Shown here in pieces: positions 1 through 10,530 of a stretch of 64,000 bases of DNA. Position 1 is the stretch's first letter. Each line of letters opens with the position of its first letter. Both the position numbers and the translations under genes were made by a program. The stretch is from Galdieria sulphuraria (taxonomy: Eukaryota > Rhodophyta > Bangiophyceae > Galdieriales > Galdieriaceae). A model generated the notes under the pieces. That model had not been told where the DNA came from. It ran no database searches and was given only the letters and a program-made list of their open reading frames with translations. Where the stretch lies: contig NW_005178424.1 of the NCBI RefSeq assembly GCF_000341285.1, forward strand, positions 45,008 to 109,007. The letters run 5' to 3'.

Positions 1-85
1 AACAATTCTCCATCTTATGTATGCAGCGTTCTTTGTCGCTGCGAGCATCTGAAAACTCTTGATGTATCTCTTTAGTTGTCGACAT
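1..85 (-). CDS. Possible first exon of a gene running off the left edge
   Basis: An ATG at 85-83 on the minus strand opens a frame of 28 codons that is still open at the window edge. The residues (many Lys, Glu, Asp, Arg) look like ordinary hydrophilic protein. It would begin only 11 bp downstream of the stop of the next gene (97), a spacing normal for this region. No family can be named from so little sequence, and it may be chance. Confidence 0.25.
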   Translation of the reverse strand, partial: MSTTKEIHQEFSDARSDKERCIHKMENC

Positions 86-96
86 CGCGATCCTGA

Positions 97-767
97 TTAA
101 AAGATATCTCCTGCTTTTCTTGCATTATGCAAAAGAAATCGTGAAGAACCTGAGGAAGGATAGCTGCCAAATAAGGCCATACCAAATGGACCAGCTCCAC
201 CAAAGCCTGAAATAGTTACAGTTCCGAAACCAGGTGCTGAGAAAGAATCGCTGTGAGCGGTTACTGTACCTCCTACAGTAAATGCAATCTCAATATTTCC
301 ACTGTAACTGCTACCAGAACTTGTTGCAGCATCGGTTTCTACCAATCCAAGGCCAGAAGCAGTTGCAGTAGCGTTGGAAAATGCAAGTTGGCCTTGAACA
401 GTTGCATTGGTGTGAGCAGTTGCATTTCCTCCAAGAAATGAAATGGCGTTGGCATTAGACAGTGCCTGAGCATATTGATTTGCAGCGTAAGAAATAGAAC
501 TAGCAACAGATGGACTGCCTATGGGAATAAATGGAATATGTGGTTGTAGCATATAAGTAAGAGTATATCCGTTTCCTGAATCATAGCTATTTCCATAGTT
601 TGCCGGTGTATCTGCAGTTCGTTCTATGCCTGATGGAAAAATTCGTTATTGAGTCACCAACAATGAAAAAAAATCAAACCTTGTTCGGAGGATAGTAAAG
701 GAGCTCCGTATACCGTGACTATAAAGCAAAAAAAGCTGATGAGCAAAGTGGTTGTGACTTTAGACAT
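97..767 (-). CDS. Small secreted Ala/Gly/Ser/Asn-rich protein
   Basis: Two exons (680-767 and 97-629) joined across a 50-bp GT-AG intron give 206 residues. Exon 1 encodes a clear signal peptide: Met-Ser-Lys, then a Leu/Ile/Phe/Val core ending VTVYG before APLLSSEQG. The mature part has few charges and is rich in Ala, Gly, Ser, Asn and Thr, with several N-x-S/T sites, which fits a secreted or wall protein. The sequence after the signal (GAPL, Ser-rich) resembles that of the next gene at 1072-1599, so the two may be related secreted proteins. No domain was recognised. The start was chosen because it supplies the signal peptide and joins in phase (G|GC). Confidence 0.7.
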
Positions 768-1071
768 TTAAAACCAGTTAAGAAAACTTATGCACAAGGG
801 GAGTGGATCAACAGTCGACACTTTGCTAAAAGAAACGTATTTACATTGAATTTGATGTCTCGTTGTTCTTTTGGCTTTTCATGGATTGGCATTTTTCTCT
901 ATATCCAATAAAAGGGAATGGATGAAATCATTTTTCTATTTGGCTCATCGGTGCCAATGATCGATCGATCAACATGGGAAGAAAAATGCTGATGGGAAAC
1001 AACTGAAGAGATTACACCATGAAGTTTTATGCTCACAAATTGTTTCTTTGAACAAAAAGTAACCCTATCTC
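768..1071. other. Spacer between two secreted-protein genes
   Basis: About 300 bp holding the upstream region of the 97-767 gene and the 3' end of the 1072-1599 gene, both on the minus strand. A GATC-rich run lies near 960-972. No ORF or RNA was recognised. Confidence 0.5.
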
Positions 1072-1599
1072 CTATCCATAATAGGTAGAATATGACGAAC
1101 TTGTTGATGGGCTAGAATAACTGCTTTGTTCTCCTTGACCAGACTGACTTGAACTATAATAATATGAAGATGATGATGTCTCCGATGGAGAGTAGTAGTA
1201 ATATGTTTCTTGTTGAGTGGGAGAGGAATAATAGCTGCTGCTTTGTTGTTGTTGAGAGCCACCAGAACTGTAATAATACGAAGTTGTTGACGACTGGCTG
1301 GGCACAGTATAGACGGGTGTTTGTTGTTGAGACTGGGTAGAATAGTAAACAGATGAAGATGATGTCTGCGAAGGGAAGCTATAGTAATACGAACTGGAGC
1401 TTTCTTCTTGTACCGATGGAGCAGAATAGTAATAACTATAGGGAGCAGTAGAATACGAAGACTCTGCTTTTTGATGTGCTCCAGAGGAATAATAATTGCC
1501 ACGACTGTTTTCTTGTTGGAAAAAACCAGACTCAAGTGGAGCACCACTAGCTAAGAGAACGGAGCTTACAAGCATGAAGATCACTATTGACCTCAACAT
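1072..1599 (-). CDS. Secreted Tyr/Ser/Gln-rich low-complexity protein
   Basis: A single exon of 175 residues. The first ATG of the frame is at 1599 and is followed by a strong signal peptide (MLRSIVIFMLVSSVLLASG, then APLES). The remainder is almost entirely Ser, Tyr, Gln, Thr, Pro and Gly, with irregular YYYSS, SSSYYY and SQQQ blocks and no Cys. Tyrosine-rich secreted proteins of this kind can be structural or cross-linked matrix proteins in other organisms; that role is inference here. The signal-cleavage context resembles the neighbouring 97-767 gene. A 160-codon frame in another reading register across the same DNA is a by-product of the repetitive codons. Confidence 0.75.
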   Translation of the reverse strand: MLRSIVIFMLVSSVLLASGAPLESGFFQQENSRGNYYSSGAHQKAESSYSTAPYSYYYSAPSVQEESSSSYYYSFPSQTSSSSVYYSTQSQQQTPVYTVPSQSSTTSYYYSSGGSQQQQSSSYYSSPTQQETYYYYSPSETSSSSYYYSSSQSGQGEQSSYSSPSTSSSYSTYYG

Positions 1600-1727
1600 G
1601 ATAATCAATGTTTAATAAAAAACAATAATTGCATGAGTGTTGTAGACGAACAGCCTTTATAAAGAAATGGTTGAAGGTTCTGCGATTGCCATTTTGAAGA
1701 AAAACAAACCCCTTTGCTCTGTATGCT

Positions 1728-1735
1728 CCACGTGG
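1728..1735. promoter_or_regulatory. G-box-like palindrome CCACGTGG
   Basis: The 8-bp palindrome CCACGTGG lies about 130 bp upstream of the start of the secreted Tyr/Ser protein (1599, minus strand). The core is the G-box bound by bZIP and bHLH factors in plants and algae. The same 8-mer occurs at 26028-26035, about 137 bp upstream of the tetraspanin start. Function is inferred from sequence and position only. Confidence 0.35.
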
Positions 1736-2858
1736 GGGACTTAAAAGCGGTCTCATTGAAATTCCATAAGACTGTGACGGTTGGTTGACCAAACTTGAAC
1801 AGCCTTACACGTATCCAAATTCACTACACTTGTGGATTACCTTTCACGCCATTGTCTTACAACCTTTGGCTACCGATATTACTTGCAAGGTTTATCGCAT
1901 TCATTCACCATATCGACAGGTATTTCGTATACATTCAGAGCTGAAGCGTTTTGTTATTTTTTACAGTTTTTGGGTTTGGAAGTACCTTGTTGCAGAACTG
2001 CGAATATAAGAATAAAACTTGTGTGGTCTTCTATTTGTGGAAGCACAGTCCTGGAATAGCGACTTGCTGATAACTTGTAGGTTGTGTTCTGTAGGCCACG
2101 AAAAAACTCGACTATTTGGATTTCTGTGAGATGAAACGGTTGGTCCTCTTTAGTTCGGAAAGACCTGGAGGATTACGTTTTTTATGTTTTCAGCTTCCAA
2201 GTGTAGAAAGGCGGTAAAAAACATACGTCACTTCACCTTCAGAGACAGAGGGTTCAGTATAGCTCTATCTAGTCAAGGGTTCCTTAAGTCTGTACCCTTC
2301 TAGAACTTTCAATCTCCCTCAACGTAATAAACTTGAAAAAATATCAGGACATGATCCGTTTCTAACAAAGCATCTTCAGTTTTGTGCTCTAAGGAGTGGT
2401 TTTAAAAAGTCAACACCACCGAGAGAAAATCTAAACGGTCTTGTATTTGCGAAGTATCACACAAAAATTGTTGCAGCGGTTCGGAGAGATACAGGGTGGT
2501 TTCTCAAAAGTTGTTTCTTCAAACTGTGTTGCGCGTCTTGTTACAAAGGCTGGACAAGATAAGTGGCCACTACCAGTTGACAACAAACAGTTTTGATACC
2601 CTGGGACAACAAAAGACTAGTAAGGGGGGTATCCCGTTGCAAGTTTCAAGTCTCCCCATTCATTCCCAAAAAATAGTCTATAAGAATAGAGTCACTGTTT
2701 TCCTATTCTAGCACTTCTGTCCTGCTGTTTCACATAACAACGCGTGGATTGCGAAAATCTTTGCAAGACAGTGAGGAGGAGGGCAAAAGATTCACCAACT
2801 CCATTTGAAAGTGTGGCTCAGCTCTTAGCTCGGCTCACATTAAGTGGTTGACAATCCT
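1736..2858. other. Gene-poor stretch of about 1.1 kb
   Basis: The longest region of the window with no supportable gene. Only short, composition-driven frames of up to about 75 codons are present; none has a recognisable domain or joins into a longer model. It must contain the upstream region of the desaturase (ATG 2859). No tRNA, snRNA or repeat was recognised by eye. An untranslated 5' exon cannot be excluded. Confidence 0.5.
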
Positions 2859-3812
2859 ATGGCGAGAACTGGTTTGGATGGAGAGTATCCAAACATCGTA
2901 GAAAAACTCAACCACACGGATGACGATAAATATTTAACGTTGAAGGAGCTTCTGTGTTCGAGAAGCTTTGTTTTCTTTTTCGGCGTCCATATCTTAGCTT
3001 TGGCTGTATTCTTTGTACGCTTTCAGTGGAGTTTTTTGCATTTGGCACTTGCTTCCTATTGCGTTCGTATGTTGGCGATTACCGCTGGTTATCACCGTTA
3101 CTTTAGTCATCGCGCTTTTCGAACCAGTAGGATATTTCAGTTTGCCTTGGCTTGTTTAGGTTGTTCCGCGTGTCAAAAAGGTGTGCTATGGTGGGCTTCT
3201 TGGCATCGACACCATCATCGTTACGCTGATACTGAACAGGATGTGCATTCTCCCTATTTTGGTGGGTTTTGGTGGTCACACATGGGCTGGTTTCTGTTTT
3301 CAGACAGACACGTGGCCATTCAGTGGCACCTCATTCCAGATCTTGCCGTTTATAAAGAGTTATTATGGTTGGAAGAACACCATTATTTGCCAGGTATTAT
3401 ACTTGCCATAGTTTCTTATGTTATGGGCGGTTTTGGAGGCTTTATTTGGATTTTTTGTCTTAGCACTGTTATTTTGTGGCATGCAACATTTACTGTGAAT
3501 TCCCTTTGTCATTTGTATGGATATCAGAATTTCTTATGTGAATATCATGAATCTTGTAATGCGAAGAATAATATTCTATTGGCCATTCTTACGCTAGGCG
3601 AAGGCTGGCATAACAACCATCATAGTTTTATGGGATCATCCAAACAAGGTTTTGAATGGTGGGAGATAGATCTCTGTTATTACTTTATCAGAATAATGTC
3701 CAGTTTGGGATTGATAGATTCATTCAGAGTCCCAAGTTCTGAACAAATAGAGTTAAGAAGATTGAGGTCCCAAACCAGATCGGAATTATCCACTAGTGTC
3801 AGTGACCATTAG
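2859..3812 (+). CDS. Delta-9-type acyl-CoA / acyl-lipid desaturase
   Basis: A single exon of 317 residues. The ATG at 2859 is the first in frame; a stop precedes it by six codons. It is a membrane fatty-acid desaturase that uses a di-iron centre and O2 to introduce a cis double bond. All three histidine boxes are present: HRYFSH (about 79-84), HRHHH (about 116-120) and HNNHH (about 251-255), with WASWH and EGWHNNHH contexts typical of the SCD/OLE1/DesC family. Hydrophobic segments flank the boxes as expected for four membrane passes. There is no fused cytochrome b5 domain and the length matches bacterial and plant ADS types rather than yeast OLE1. Substrate (CoA, lipid or ACP) cannot be read from the sequence. 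Confidence 0.92.
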   Translation: MARTGLDGEYPNIVEKLNHTDDDKYLTLKELLCSRSFVFFFGVHILALAVFFVRFQWSFLHLALASYCVRMLAITAGYHRYFSHRAFRTSRIFQFALACLGCSACQKGVLWWASWHRHHHRYADTEQDVHSPYFGGFWWSHMGWFLFSDRHVAIQWHLIPDLAVYKELLWLEEHHYLPGIILAIVSYVMGGFGGFIWIFCLSTVILWHATFTVNSLCHLYGYQNFLCEYHESCNAKNNILLAILTLGEGWHNNHHSFMGSSKQGFEWWEIDLCYYFIRIMSSLGLIDSFRVPSSEQIELRRLRSQTRSELSTSVSDH

Positions 3813-3907
3813 TATAATCATTTATTCTTTGAAAAGATGAAAAGCACATTCAGGAACTTTGCCATTTTTGTGTATCAGAGCAGCATCTATAAATTATAGA
3901 GCAGCAA

Positions 3908-6094
3908 CTAAAGTGTTGAATCACTACGGAATATTTGAAATCCATTTCCAACGGTCTTCTCACATGATCGCTGTCCTACAAGTTGTTCCAAGTCATCATC
4001 TGAAATAGTAGTACATTTTCCGAGTTCTCTATCAGCTGGTTGAGCTGAGAGAATCTCTTCAAGATGTTTTACGGTTTTAGAGCCATCGAGGTTTTGTCTC
4101 CTGAGCCAACTAGATGGATCATTTTCACCACTCCAACTGCTAAGCTCCTCTAAAAGATTTAAATCTCGAAATTTACCGCTTGCAACAACCAACTTTTCAA
4201 GTTTGCGTTTATTATTGGCCTTGAGCAATAGAATTTCTTCAATGGTTCCGGCAGAAACAAGACGATACACATGTACTTCTCTCGTCTGACCAATTCTGTG
4301 ACAGCGATCCATGGCTTGCAAGTCAACTTGTGGATTAAAATCTGAGTCGTAGAAAATAACAGTGTCTGCAGCTACCAAGTTGATACCGAGACCACCAGCA
4401 CGGGTACTTAACAGAAAGATGAAAATATCTGAGTCAGAACTGTTGAAGGATCTTATCATATCTTGACGATCTTCAAAAGATGTTGAACCATCTATTCTAC
4501 AATAAACATAACCTCGAAGACATAAATAGTCCTCTAAGATATCCAACATACGAGTCATCTGTGAATACAACAAAATTTGGTGCCCATATTTTTTGAGTTT
4601 TGGCAACAACCTGTCCAGAAGCTGCAGTTTGCCAACACAAGTCACCAGATCTTCTGTGGTTTTCCAAAATTTACCCTTCTCCTAAAACTCCGACAATCAA
4701 GGTTGTGCCAATATGTAGTCTTCAACTTACATCAAAATTTTCATCAGGCTCTTCAAAAAGATACGGATGATTACAGCATTTACGAAGCTGCATCAAGACA
4801 TTTTGGAGCCCCTGTAATCGTTTCTGGAAAGAATTCGCGGATGACTTGAGAGTGTTAAAAAGTTGCCCATTGCAGATAGCCTGATAAAGTTGATTTTGAC
4901 GTTCACTTAGAAAAGTATAAAGATAAATCTCAGTTTTCTTTGGAAGTTCAATACTGACATCGGTCTTCATTCTTCTTAAAATAAAAGGGCGAAGAATCCG
5001 ATGAAGTTTTGAGACAATTGCATCTCTATATTCTAGCTCTAACGCTCCCTTTTCCAAGTCATCTCCAAAATCGAACCAGGATTTGAAAGAATCAAGATTG
5101 TCAAACACTTCTGGAAGCAAAAAGTTCAACAAAGACCATAGCTCAGAAAGATCATTTTGTAACGGTGTACCGGTTATAAGAAGCCTATTGGAAGAAAAGT
5201 AAGATTTCAGCTCTCGAAGCAACTGACAATTCATATTCTTTATGCGATGTCCTTCATCAACTATTAAATACTTCCACTGCAACTTTGAAAGGTATTTTTT
5301 GTCTCGCATGATCATTTCGTAGGACGTTATGATAACTGGCACATAAAAGTTGCTATTTCTTGTTAGCAAACTCTTAGAATACGTTCACCTCATGTAAAAT
5401 AGAAGCATAGTACTAACCTAGAAGGAAAATACTTCTTTCTAAGAGCCGTCCTTTCTTCTTTCGATCCGTGGTACAGTAAAGTCCCGACGGTAGGGCAAAA
5501 ACGAGAAAACTCTTCCTGCCAGTTGTTCAAAACAGAAAGAGGCCCAACTATAAGAAAAGGTCCATGAACTCCCATTTGTTTCAAGTGGCAGAGAAAAGCG
5601 ATAGCTTGCACAGTCTTTCCTAAACCCATTTCGTCAGCCAAGATACCGTTGAGACCGTTTTCATAAAGAGAAATGATCCACTCAACCCCAGCCAGCTGAT
5701 AGTCTCTTAATATGCCACCTGTTACAAGAGCAGGCTGCTTTGTTTGTGGGTTTAGTACTTCAACTCGATTAACCTCTTTACCAGCCAGTTCTGCCTCTCG
5801 AACTATCGATCGCAGTTTTTTTACACCATCCACTTTATCACTTGATTTTTGTTTTCTTTTTCCATTTTGTTGATACTTATCTTTGGAACTTTCTTCTCCT
5901 GTTTCCTGATCCGGTACGTTATGTACAGACGTTTCGTCCAGGACTCCTTGCTTCAACCGTTCGCTGACAAACTTGGTGTATACAAAAGTCCTATCTAAAA
6001 GAGCTTCCAAGTCTTTGTATTTATTTCCACTCCACTCAAATGTTTGCGACTCTTCAGTTGTGAGGTTTTCTTCTGATATCTTGTCACTTGGCAT
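3908..6094 (-). CDS. DDM1: SNF2-family chromatin remodeller, DDM1/LSH (HELLS) type
   Basis: Three exons (5418-6094, 4731-5352, 3908-4681; introns 65 and 49 bp) give about 690 residues. It is an ATP-dependent nucleosome remodeller; the DDM1/LSH group supports DNA methylation and heterochromatin. Visible: DYQLAGVEW, Walker A DEMGLGKT (about 154-161), the Walker B-like box [13 protein letters not shown], the helicase C motifs [16 protein letters not shown] and HRIGQ, and an acidic tail with ISDDDLEQL resembling the DDM1 C-terminus. No chromo, bromo, SANT or SLIDE domain is present, which separates it from CHD and ISWI. At exon 2 two acceptors 6 nt apart (5352 or 5358) both keep frame. It is divergent from RPS16, with 161 bp between start codons. 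Confidence 0.92.
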
Positions 6095-6255
6095 TCTACC
6101 GACAAAGCCTACACACACAATCAATTTTCAAAATGGCGCCAATTCCCATTACAAAGAAAGGATCAGAAAAAAAAATGCTCATTCATTCCCATTGGGAGAA
6201 AGAAATCAATTGAAGGGGGCGTCGACGGTTAACAGAGATATCATCGAGAGTAACT

Positions 6256-6797
6256 ATGGTGGCAAAGACAAAGAATATGGTTCAAGTATTTGGAAGAAAG
6301 GTATGCCTTTATTTAGTTTATTTCAAGCAAACTAATAACAACACGGAAAGAAAACTGCTGTTGCAGTAGCGACGGTTACTGGTTCAGGGAAAGGTCTTAT
6401 CCGTGTTAACGGTGTCCCCTTGGAGTTGGTGGAGCCAGAAACTCTCCGCATCAAAGTGTTCGAACCGATTCTTATTCTGGGCCAAGATAAGTTTGCTGAT
6501 CTAGATATTCGTTTGAAAGTCAAGGGCGGTGGTCGTACCAGTCAAATCTATGCCATCCGCCAAGCTATTGCGAAGGGAATAGTTGCGTATTATCAGAAAT
6601 GTGAGTTTTGAATGACACGTCTTTGCGTTACTCACTCTCTACATTGTTTAGTTGTAGATGAAGCGTTGAAGAGGGAATTAAAAGATACTTTGATCTCATA
6701 TGATAGAACCTTGCTAGTAGCTGATCCGAGAAGATGTGAACCGAAGAAGTTTGGAGGACGAGGAGCAAGGGCTCGTTTTCAAAAGTCCTATCGTTAA
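6256..6797 (+). CDS. RPS16: 40S ribosomal protein S16 (uS9)
   Basis: Three exons (6256-6300, 6351-6600, 6652-6797; introns 50 and 51 bp) give 146 residues, the same length as animal RPS16. Cytosolic small-subunit protein. Diagnostic stretches include [55 protein letters not shown] and the terminal KSYR that reaches the decoding centre. The start at 6256 gives the conserved short N-terminus before VQVFGRKK; an upstream ATG at about 6132 runs into a stop. Confidence 0.97.
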
Positions 6798-7242
6798 TAA
6801 TAGGAAAAGTTGCGATTGCCTTGGCATATTTTCTTTGCTGCAATGGTATGCGAATAGTTCAACGAGTGAAGTTTCATATAAAGATTGGCCCCTACTTTTG
6901 TTCCCCATTCCAAGATCCGTAGTCCTCTCTTGTTCAGCTATACAAGTAGAGAGAAAGAGAATACGACATCATTTCATTTCACATAATAACGTGTAAATGG
7001 CAATAATGTAGGCCGAAGTTGGTATGCTTTGTGAATGTACACAAGCAACGATAAGAGATTGCCACTATAGTATTTCTATTTCATGATTTGTAAAAGGGTG
7101 TTTCTCTAAAAGGTTGAGAAACCAACTTGCTTGTCACAACATATTGCTTATGTTCTACTCTATCATAGAAAATATATCGTGTGAATATATATCTCAATCG
7201 ATATCTTTCGTTTCTAATTATTTCATCAGAACTATATTCGTG
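6798..7242. other. Convergent 3' spacer
   Basis: About 445 bp between the stops of RPS16 (plus) and the EDEM gene (minus). Only short unconvincing frames; presumably two 3' UTRs. No RNA gene was recognised. Confidence 0.5.
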
Positions 7243-9233
7243 TTACGAATCCATTCTTAAAAACTTACCAAACCCACATTTCTCCACAACTTTCAATTCA
7301 GACTTGCGACGACATTTTGGAACCTTGAGCAAATCAACAATCTTACCATCATTTTCATCACCAAAAGCAGGTGGTACTAGGAAGGGATGTGCTTCAGTCG
7401 ATAATATGAAACGACCGCTATATATCCAATGGTCAGGAGTTACCGAAAACAAAAGATATTTGCAGGTTTCACTTAAAAAGAAGGATTCCATTATATCATC
7501 TCGATCATGTTTGTTCACATCTCTTATAGATGAATAACCACAAGGTGTTCTGGTGAGGTTCTAATGTTGCATATGAATAACTTGTGAACACTCGTTGATT
7601 GTTCCAATACAAACCTCTAATGACCAAATAGCATTTCTGGTAATGGATAACAATGAAGGGTCACCTGTAGCCCAAAACAAATAAAAGTTGCTTTCAAAAA
7701 GCTCCGGTCGTAGAGGATATCCATTGGAGCCTTTGACAGGAGTTCGTTTCTTAATACTGAAAGCTTCAGGAAGCATTCCAAATTTTGAAAAAATAGAACA
7801 GAAAGCTCTATGGGATCTCGAAGCAGTTTGAATATTTCCACAAAGTACTTCTAAGGAAGGGAAAAACGCACTCAGAGAACTTTGAACTGAAGAAACTACG
7901 GTTCCTTTCTCAATGTCACAATCAAAATACCAAGGTTCCTACCATTACTTGGTCATTCAATGAAGAATGTAGAATATACAAACTCACATTCCAAAGATAA
8001 TTCCGTATACTCTCATGACAACTTTGAAACATTTTGAGCAATTCATAGTCCCCAAATAAAGCAAATCCCTTTGTCCATTGAAAACATGTTTAGATATCTT
8101 CATATCACAACAGTACCTTTAATAAATACTCAAAAAAAGAATCAGCATCTCCTCCAATTCCAGTCACATTATATAACCACTTTCCATTGAGAATATGGAT
8201 ATGCTTTCCTAACAAGCCTCGTGATGAAGCATGTGCAAATAAACTAAAAATAGGTTATCTAAAGAATATGCATACAAAACGAGCTTTATAATTACCTCTT
8301 CATTGCTCTATACGCAACATGATAATACCTTTTAATGGATTTCAGACAATATCACTATAGCTACCCACTCAACTCACTTTGGGTCTCCAGTTAGCCTAGA
8401 AAGTGTCCCAAACTCCAATAACAAAGTTCCTGCTCCTGCAGTACAAGCAATCAGACTTTCACTAGTACTAACACCATTGATGAGGTGAATACTTCCGAAT
8501 GGAATCCCTATGAATATCAAAAAAAGTATAACCAAAATAAACAAAACGAAATACCCGTAGGAGTTTCAAATGCAGGAAGAAATCGGTCTGCCAATTTTCT
8601 TGCAATCTTCAACAGACTGCCACTATACGATTGTATAAAAACAATGCCAATCATAATAATGTATCTTGAAATACCTATACTCTGGGAAAAAGTCTTGTGC
8701 AAGTCCCACAACATCGGAAGCCTCCGTCAACAGTACATGAGAAGATAGTAAGCCCCCAATCACACGAATGGTAGTTTCAAATATGTTGACTGTTCGATTT
8801 ATGTCTACATTGAATAGAGACTCTAGTTCTAGAGTATATTGCTTAAATAACGAATATTCTTCAAATATCTGAAGAGTAGTAAATATGTCTACTCATTCAC
8901 AGTTTCAAATATCTCTTACCAATAAAGTATCCAAGTTATCTACTAGAGTTACTAATAGACCTCCCATAGAGTCAGTTCCATTACAAGACAAAGGCATCAA
9001 GTTATCGCGAGGATAAGCAGCTTTTATATAAGAATCAAAACCAAACCGAAACATTTCTTTCACAAGATTCCTAAAGCCGATTGGTTTATCCACTTCCCCT
9101 TTTAAACTACCAACCTTAGAGCAACTCTTTCATTTTCTGCCATATCACAATTCTGCACAAACTTGGCACTATAACCTGAAGTAACCAAGCAGATCATAGT
9201 TGCCAAAAGAAACAACCCAAAACGCAAGTTCAT
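7243..9233 (-). CDS. EDEM: EDEM-type GH47 alpha-mannosidase-like ERAD factor
   Basis: Ten exons joined by nine introns of 44-54 bp, all in phase, encode 514 residues: 9115-9233, 8920-9070, 8675-8868, 8555-8622, 8378-8507, 8296-8328, 8117-8243, 7988-8068, 7615-7938 and 7243-7560. The protein trims or recognises mannose on misfolded glycoproteins in the ER lumen for degradation. Exon 1 is a signal peptide (MNLRFGLFLLATMICLVTSG). GH47/EDEM signatures follow in order: LMPLSCNGTD, TLVDNLDTLL, IFETTIRVIGGLLSS, CTAGAGTLLLEFGTLSRLTG, GYPLRPELFES, ESFFLSETCKYL and STEAHP. It is about 60-100 residues shorter than typical EDEM2/3 and lacks a protease-associated or C-terminal extension. No KDEL. Its start lies 38 bp from that of the divergent sulfate-binding gene. 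Confidence 0.92.
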
Positions 9234-9271
9234 GTTACGACTCTTCAATCGCTTTGATTTTTCATTCTTCA

Positions 9272-10468
9272 ATGAGAGACAATAGACAATCGTTGGTTTT
9301 TATTTTTGCTTCAAGTTGTGGATATTTGTGGAAACAACGTCTTGTTTTTAAACTTGGATCGATTGATATCTCTTTATTCAAGTATTTCACCCTTCGCAGA
9401 ATAATATATTCAAGTAGATTCTTTGGCGATTCTGTCCATCCACGAAAGTTCGCGTTGGCATATCATCCAAGTCCTTTTACTTTGATATCTTCAAAGACCA
9501 TAAGAGAGCGACAAATCGTGATTGCGGCTTTTGCGGTATGTCGTCCTGCTTTCAAGGCCATCATACCCAAGTTTTGCCGTTTATGGTACGAAAAAACTGG
9601 AGAAATTGTTCGAATAGCAGAATCATATGGAGGCTCTGGTGCACAATCGAGAGCAGTTATTGATGGTCTTCCCGCGCATGTAGTCATGTTAGCTTTAGGT
9701 GCTGATATGGATCGAATTGGAGAAGCAGGGTATTTGGATAAAGATTGGCCACTTCGTTATCCAAACCATTCTATTGTTGCTCAGTCAGTAACTGTTATAG
9801 TGGTTCGCGAAGGGAATCCTAAAGGAATTAGAGGATTTGATGACCTTATTAGAAGTGACTTGGAAGTAGTATTAACCAATCCCAAATCTGCTGGAGTTGC
9901 TAGATGGAACTTTCTCTCTCTTTGGGGTCACAAAGTATTTCGTGGTTCTAATGAAACTGAGGCCAAAACCTATGTTGAACAAGTATTTTACAATGCTCCA
10001 TTTTGGTGCAAAGATGGAAGAGATTCTAGTGCAATGTTCTTTCTACAACGACAAGGAGACGCTTTAATAACATATGAAAATGAAGGTATATTGGCTTCCA
10101 TGTTTGGAGAATCTGCGCCGTATATTGTTCCTGATATGAATTGTTTGATTGAGAATCCTATTGCAGTAGTTGCCAGAAATGCCGATTCGGATGGTGTCCG
10201 AGATATTAGTGATGCTTTTGTTTCTTATTGTTTTGAAGAAGAAGCACAATGGGAGTTTGTGGGTGTTGGATTTAGACCTGTTCATTCAAATGTAAAGAGT
10301 CAAGTCAATCATGTCTTTCCTCGTTGTAAGAAATTGTTTAGAGTTGATGAATTGGGTGGTTGGACTAGAGTGACTAGAAAGTTCTTTGCAGTAGGCGCAA
10401 TGTTTGATGAAATAGAAGAAAAAATAGCAAGAAAAAGAAAAAGTCAGGCTTCACAGAATAACAAGTGA
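9272..10468 (+). CDS. SBP: Plastid-targeted sulfate/thiosulfate-binding protein (Sbp-like)
   Basis: A single exon. The frame is open from 9200 but the first ATG is at 9272, giving 398 residues; the earlier region would overlap the divergent EDEM start. It is the substrate-binding component of a bacterial/cyanobacterial-type sulfate ABC importer, known on the chloroplast envelope in green algae. Visible: an N-terminal basic, hydroxylated extension of about 90 residues, then the Sbp-like ESYGGSGAQSRAVIDGLPAHVV, VREGNPKGI, LTNPKSAGVARWNFL, the Asp/Glu-containing TYENEG region, and the C-terminal GFRPV..N. No lipobox, consistent with organelle import. The permease and ATPase partners are not in the window. 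Substrate could be thiosulfate or another oxyanion. Confidence 0.85.
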   Translation: MRDNRQSLVFIFASSCGYLWKQRLVFKLGSIDISLFKYFTLRRIIYSSRFFGDSVHPRKFALAYHPSPFTLISSKTIRERQIVIAAFAVCRPAFKAIIPKFCRLWYEKTGEIVRIAESYGGSGAQSRAVIDGLPAHVVMLALGADMDRIGEAGYLDKDWPLRYPNHSIVAQSVTVIVVREGNPKGIRGFDDLIRSDLEVVLTNPKSAGVARWNFLSLWGHKVFRGSNETEAKTYVEQVFYNAPFWCKDGRDSSAMFFLQRQGDALITYENEGILASMFGESAPYIVPDMNCLIENPIAVVARNADSDGVRDISDAFVSYCFEEEAQWEFVGVGFRPVHSNVKSQVNHVFPRCKKLFRVDELGGWTRVTRKFFAVGAMFDEIEEKIARKRKSQASQNNK

Positions 10469-10530
10469 TAAGTACTTTACAGTTTCTGCCTCAACAGTTG
10501 GAGTAAAATAACTTTCAAATAGTTTTCTGT

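Noticed and set aside
1065-1547. A 160-codon His/Leu-rich frame overlapping the Tyr/Ser secreted gene
   Set aside because: It is an out-of-register reading of the same repetitive codons; the signal peptide and clean start belong to the 1072-1599 frame.
1785-2711. Three plus-strand frames of 71-75 codons in the gene-poor stretch
   Set aside because: No domain, no phase-consistent joins, and they overlap each other; composition looks non-coding.
6125-6140. GGCGCC next to AATTGG, E2F-like, between DDM1 and RPS16
   Set aside because: The same ATGGCGCC string recurs at 35258 and 39134 as the ordinary start Met-Ala-Pro, so it is not specific evidence for a cell-cycle site.
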